From the NCBI GenBank assembly GCA_017480265.1, contig JAFVAZ010000084.1:1-9171 (forward strand): 9,171 bases of DNA, given 5' to 3'. This stretch comes from Clostridia bacterium. Lineage in GTDB: Bacteria; Bacillota; Clostridia; Oscillospirales; Acutalibacteraceae. The notes beneath the pieces were generated by a model, which was not told the DNA's origin, searched no databases, and was given only the letters and a program-made list of their open reading frames with translations. How positions within the stretch are numbered: the first letter of the stretch is position 1; each line of letters starts with the position of its first letter. A program made the translations under genes and the position numbers. Positions 5,988 to 9,171 of this stretch are shown in pieces.

Positions 5988-7820
5988 ATGTGTGGGATAG
6001 CTGGTTGGGTTGATTATGAAAATGATATTAGCAATCAAGAATGCATAGATAATATGCTGGATGCTTTGAAGAATAGAGGCCCAGACGAAGAAGGTAAGTA
6101 TATAAGAAAAAATGTTTGCCTTCTACATAGAAGATTGATTGTCATAGATCCTGAAAACGGCAAACAACCTATGAGCACTAAGTTCAATGGAAATGAATTT
6201 ACTATAATCTATAATGGAGAAATATATAATACAGATGAGGTCAGGGGGAAATTATTGCAACTTGGCCATTCCTTTAAAGGGCACTCGGATACCGAAGTTA
6301 TTCTGGCATCTTTTGTGCAGTGGGGTGCTGATTGTGTGGAGAAGTTGAACGGAATTTTTGCTTTTTCTATTTGGGACCATAAAAAGCAGGAGCTATTTTT
6401 GGCAAGAGATAGGATGGGAGTAAAGCCTCTGTTTTTTTACAAATATAACAACGGAATAATTTTCGCTAGTGAGATTAAATCTCTACTTTGTAATCCTATT
6501 GTAAAGCCTTGGGTGGATGAGGAAGGACTTAAAGAAATATTCTTTTTAGGTCCCGGCAGAACTCCGGGCAATGGGGTTATTAAAGGGATAAAAGAATTAA
6601 AACCTGGGCAATTTGCTATTTTTTCTAAAGATGGCCTAAAAATACAAAAATATTGGGAACTGAAAGCTTTTGAGTTCCAAGATAGCTTAAAAGTAGCTAT
6701 AGAAAAAACCAGATTTTTAGTTACTAGAGCTATTCAGAGTCAGCTTGTTTCGGATATGCCTCTTTGCTGTTTTCTTTCCGGAGGATTAGATTCTAGCATT
6801 ATTTCAAAGGTTACTGCAGATTACTTTAAAAAGAATAAAAATAGTCAATTATGTACTTATTCCGTAGATTACCACGACAACGATAAATATTTCCAAAAAA
6901 ATAAATATCAGCCAGATTCTGATCATGACTTTATAAATTTAATGGTCTCGTTTATAAAATCGCACCATAAAACAATAAATATTTCCAATGGAACTTTGGC
7001 TAATGCACTTTATGATGCTACCGTTGCCAGAGATCTACCAGGCATGGCGGATATAGATTCATCTCTTCTTCTTTTTTGCAGAGAAATAAAGAAAGATTTT
7101 ACAGTAGCTTTATCCGGTGAATGTGCAGATGAAATCTTTGGTGGATACCCCTGGTACCACAATAAAAACGTGTTATTTAATGACGCTTTCCCTTGGTCCA
7201 GCTCTTTAGCTTTGAGGGGAAATTTATTGAAAAAAGGATTTTTGAAAGATGCCCAAGACTATGTGAAACAGCGATATTTTGACACGATCAGATCTGTGCC
7301 TAAACTTAGCAGTGATAATAAACTAAACGCTAGAATGCGTGAGATGTTCATATTAAATATGACTTGGTTTATGCAGACTTTGCTTGATAGAAAAGACCGC
7401 ATGAGCATGTATAATGGGCTAGAAGTCAGAGTGCCTTTTTGCGACTATCGGATTGTAGAATATGCGTTTAATATGCCTTGGGAAGTAAAATCGTATAAAG
7501 CGAGAGAAAAAGGCATATTAAGAGAAGCTATGATGGGTATCCTCCCGGACGAAATAGTCATCAGAAAAAAAAGCCCTTACCCCAAAACTTATAACCCAAT
7601 ATACATGAGAGCCGTAAGCAATAAGGTTAAAGATATCTTAAATGATAAGTATTCACCATTATCCATGATATTAGATCATAACTTTGTATTAAGCCTAATT
7701 GAGGATGAAAATAAAATAAATGAAAACTGGTATGGGCAATTAATGAAGGTTCCTCAAATCATGGCTTATATAATCCAAATAGACTGCTGGTTTAAGAAAT
7801 ATAAATTGAGCATAGCATAA
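5988..7820 (+). CDS. asnB: Asparagine synthetase, glutamine-hydrolysing
   Basis: The product has 610 residues and should make asparagine from aspartate, glutamine and ATP in the cytoplasm. The N-terminal class II amidotransferase domain is intact. Cys2 (M-C-G-I-A-G-W) is the nucleophile once Met is removed, and the glutamine-site residues are present: R-G-P-D at 30-33, Arg49 in H-R-R-L, Y-N-G-E-I-Y-N at 75-81 and S-D-T-E at 100-103. The synthetase domain has the ATP pyrophosphate loop S-G-G-L-D-S-S at 264-270, L-S-G-E-C-A-D-E-I-F-G-G-Y at 375-387 and G-L-E-V-R-V-P-F at 477-484. It is longer than E. coli AsnB (554 residues) but typical of long Gram-positive forms. GGGGG at 5973-5977 supports the start. 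A terminator and its own promoter separate it from the peptide locus, so it is probably housekeeping. A role in peptide maturation is not supported. Confidence 0.95.
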   Translation: MCGIAGWVDYENDISNQECIDNMLDALKNRGPDEEGKYIRKNVCLLHRRLIVIDPENGKQPMSTKFNGNEFTIIYNGEIYNTDEVRGKLLQLGHSFKGHSDTEVILASFVQWGADCVEKLNGIFAFSIWDHKKQELFLARDRMGVKPLFFYKYNNGIIFASEIKSLLCNPIVKPWVDEEGLKEIFFLGPGRTPGNGVIKGIKELKPGQFAIFSKDGLKIQKYWELKAFEFQDSLKVAIEKTRFLVTRAIQSQLVSDMPLCCFLSGGLDSSIISKVTADYFKKNKNSQLCTYSVDYHDNDKYFQKNKYQPDSDHDFINLMVSFIKSHHKTINISNGTLANALYDATVARDLPGMADIDSSLLLFCREIKKDFTVALSGECADEIFGGYPWYHNKNVLFNDAFPWSSSLALRGNLLKKGFLKDAQDYVKQRYFDTIRSVPKLSSDNKLNARMREMFILNMTWFMQTLLDRKDRMSMYNGLEVRVPFCDYRIVEYAFNMPWEVKSYKAREKGILREAMMGILPDEIVIRKKSPYPKTYNPIYMRAVSNKVKDILNDKYSPLSMILDHNFVLSLIEDENKINENWYGQLMKVPQIMAYIIQIDCWFKKYKLSIA

Positions 7821-8071
7821 ATTGTAATGCGAATGCTCTGTAAAGGCAATGCAAAGGTAAGTATATAAGGAAGCAAGGTAAATGAAATAAGTAGTTAAAT
7901 GCTTCTAAAAATAAAAAAGATAAAATAGATATCACTCATATTATGTAAGATAATAAAAACAAAAGAAACTTAAATCTAAAAATACCAAGCAAAAAATTAG
8001 AAATAAAAAATATCAAATAAATCTTCTTGAAATCAAAAATCGATATATTAACCCTTAAATGCATAATTGAT

Positions 8072-8094
8072 ATGGTTAATAAATGATTAACCAT
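8072..8094. other. 9-bp perfect inverted repeat
   Basis: ATGGTTAAT (8072-8080) and ATTAACCAT (8086-8094) flank a 5-base spacer. Neither side has a clean T-run, so it is a weak terminator candidate; a protein-binding palindrome is equally possible. Confidence 0.5.
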
Positions 8095-8294
8095 CATTTC
8101 CTCATTTGCGTCATTTGTTTTATGCAGATTGAATTACTTTTAGTGTATTCGTATCAAACTACAATAGATTGAATACGCAATGAGAAAAACTGGCATTTAT
8201 TATACATTGCAGACCACTGATCGCGATTGTTTCTACTACTTATTATAACTAATGAAAAGTTTTCTAAAGGACTATTAAAGATTTATTATAAATG

Positions 8295-8319
8295 AAAAAA
8301 TTAAAAGCATAATGATGCT
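8295..8319 (-). terminator. Weak possible terminator of engB
   Basis: On the minus strand AGCAT-CATT-ATGCT (8319-8306) forms a 5-pair stem just after the engB stop, followed by a T-rich tract (8305-8295). The stem is short, so this is tentative. Confidence 0.35.
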
Positions 8320-8322
8320 ACA

Positions 8323-8925
8323 TTAACTTTTATTGTACTGTACCATCTTATCATCGACTAACCCTTTTAACTTCTTTATTCCTTCGCCATTTAATGAAGA
8401 ACAGGGGATATATTTTATATTTTTTTCTCCAAAAAAGTCTTCAATTATCTCCAGCTGTTTTATCCTTTGCGTTTTATTTAATTTATCACTTTTAATGAGC
8501 ACTATCACAAAATCAAGCCCTTTGGCTATAAGGAAATCAATCATCTGTAAATCAAGCTTTGTAGGGCAATGCCTAAAATCTATTATCTGCACTACCAGTG
8601 CGATTTTTCTATTTTGTGAAAAATACCCCTCGATAAGTTCTGCCCATCGGATCTTTTCATCCATAGATACCTTAGCGTAGCCGTATCCGGGGAGATCTAC
8701 AAATTTCATATTTTTTAAAGCATAAAAATTTATAGTCCCCGTTTTGCCGGGGGTTTGGCTCACTCTGGCCAATGCTCTCCTATTTACTAGTCTATTTATC
8801 AAAGAAGATTTGCCAACATTTGAACGTCCGGAAAAGACTATTTCCGGCAGAGTAGATTTTTTTATCTGGTTAGATTTACCGTATGCTCCCTCAAAGCTAA
8901 CTTCGTTAAAATTATTAAATCCCAT
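8323..8925 (-). CDS. engB: Ribosome-biogenesis GTPase EngB (YsxC/YihA)
   Basis: The product has 200 residues and is a TRAFAC-class GTPase needed for assembly of the large ribosomal subunit. GTPase motifs, numbered from the chosen start: G1 G-R-S-N-V-G-K-S at 33-40, the switch region Q-T-P-G-K-T-G-T at 57-64, G3 D-L-P-G-Y-G-Y at 77-83, G4 K-S-D-K at 145-148 and G5 S-S-L at 176-178. The family hallmark after G3 is also present (I-D-F-R-H-C-P-T, 115-122). I chose ATG 8925-8923 because AAAGGGG (8943-8937 on the minus strand) lies 11 bases upstream. A TTG nine codons earlier (8952) would extend the frame but has no ribosome-binding site. Often found beside lon or clpX; neither is visible here. Family length is about 195-210 residues. 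Confidence 0.95.
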   Translation of the reverse strand: MGFNNFNEVSFEGAYGKSNQIKKSTLPEIVFSGRSNVGKSSLINRLVNRRALARVSQTPGKTGTINFYALKNMKFVDLPGYGYAKVSMDEKIRWAELIEGYFSQNRKIALVVQIIDFRHCPTKLDLQMIDFLIAKGLDFVIVLIKSDKLNKTQRIKQLEIIEDFFGEKNIKYIPCSSLNGEGIKKLKGLVDDKMVQYNKS

Positions 8926-8936
8926 AGATTGAAGTT

Positions 8937-8943
8937 CCCCTTT
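8937..8943 (-). promoter_or_regulatory. Ribosome-binding site that fixes the engB start
   Basis: On the minus strand AAAGGGG lies 11 bases before ATG 8925. It favours the 200-residue protein over the TTG start at 8952, which this site would follow rather than precede. Confidence 0.7.
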
Positions 8944-8970
8944 ACAATGCAAATAAACTATGCTATACCT

Positions 8971-9089
8971 CTCAAAATTTACGCAAAAAACGATTGCAGC
9001 CTTACAAAAAATCTCACAATCTTACTTTAGGGCAACGCCGCATAAATCGCAAAAAAGAGAGCAGAAGATAAGTCTCCGCTCAAAATTTA
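8971..9089. repeat. Repeated TAAATTTTGAG motif upstream of engB
   Basis: CTCAAAATTTA occurs at 8971-8981 and 9079-9089 on the + strand (TAAATTTTGAG in the engB direction), 108 bases apart; each is followed on the minus strand by a G/A-rich GG (AGG or CGG). CGCAAAAAA also occurs twice (8982-8990, 9049-9057). The segment may be an untranslated leader, a small RNA or a genomic repeat; no clear promoter is visible. Confidence 0.45.
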
Positions 9090-9171
9090 TCAAACCGTTG
9101 AAAAACCTCAGTTTTTTTCGATTTTTGCAAACCTCAATTAAGCTGATACTCCAAAGCGCTTGTCAGCCAAA

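Larger units (their letters stand above)
7821..8322. other. AT-rich intergenic region without a convincing gene
   Basis: These 502 bases between the convergent asnB and engB genes hold no open frame with a start and ribosome-binding site. The first ~200 bases are A-rich on the + strand. A perfect palindrome lies at 8072-8094, and a looser pairing, GTGTATTC (8143-8150) with GAATACGC (8171-8178), spans a 20-base loop. I see no clear terminator for asnB. Confidence 0.7.

Noticed and set aside
5591..7820. Lasso-peptide cluster: peptide core readable as G-G-S-L-D-N-Y-D with Asp8, next to an asparagine-synthetase-like gene.
   Set aside because: The Thr at -2 typical of lasso precursors is absent, no leader-binding/protease (B) gene is visible, the AsnB is a canonical enzyme with Cys2 and all synthetase motifs, and a terminator plus separate promoter lie between them.
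8160..8290. Short minus-strand open frame with N-N-R-D-Q-W-S-A-M-Y-N-K as a decayed gene.
   Set aside because: It is about 43 codons, has no start with a ribosome-binding site, and matches no family I recognise.
8926..8952. TTG start of engB at 8952 (209 aa).
   Set aside because: No ribosome-binding site precedes it, whereas ATG 8925 has AAAGGGG, and the shorter form fits the family N-terminus.

Overview
The window looks like an AT-rich, low-GC Firmicutes chromosome, most likely a clostridium. Signs are purine-rich Shine-Dalgarno sites (AGGAGG), heavy AGA and TAA use, an EngB GTPase of clostridial/ruminococcal flavour, and a long-form (610 aa) asparagine synthetase. Finer taxonomy would be a guess.

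Positions 1-5840 are an accessory locus on the + strand. It starts with the C-terminal part of one large protein (1-671, cut by the window edge) and two complete large paralogues (781-2703, 640 aa; 2780-4939, 719 aa). Both complete proteins begin with an almost identical 83-residue Nif11-type leader ending in V-S-G-G, followed at once by a hydrophobic stretch. After that their bodies are unrelated: a Ser/Gly-rich low-complexity region in one and a ~400-residue coiled coil in the other. The C-terminal parts converge again on a ~90-residue repeat domain that I do not recognise, also present in the partial first protein. Nif11 leaders normally precede short natural-product precursors, so 550-640-residue cargo is unusual. 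Next come a GNAT-type acetyltransferase with a C-terminal cysteine cluster (5003-5572) and a 65-residue peptide with a second, independent double-glycine leader (5591-5788). A strong intrinsic terminator (5810-5840) closes the unit. No C39-peptidase/ABC exporter or obvious modification enzyme lies in the window, so any processing machinery must be elsewhere.

Positions 5841-9171 look like ordinary chromosome. asnB (5988-7820) has its own promoter. About 500 bases of AT-rich DNA with no convincing gene follow, then engB/ysxC on the - strand (8323-8925). The 246 bases upstream of engB contain a repeated motif and no clear gene.

The main idea to test is a family of exported or envelope-anchored proteins that use a Nif11 double-glycine leader for targeting, with swapped cargo modules and a shared C-terminal domain, possibly co-exported with the small double-glycine peptide. 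Homology is read by eye, and no database search was possible.
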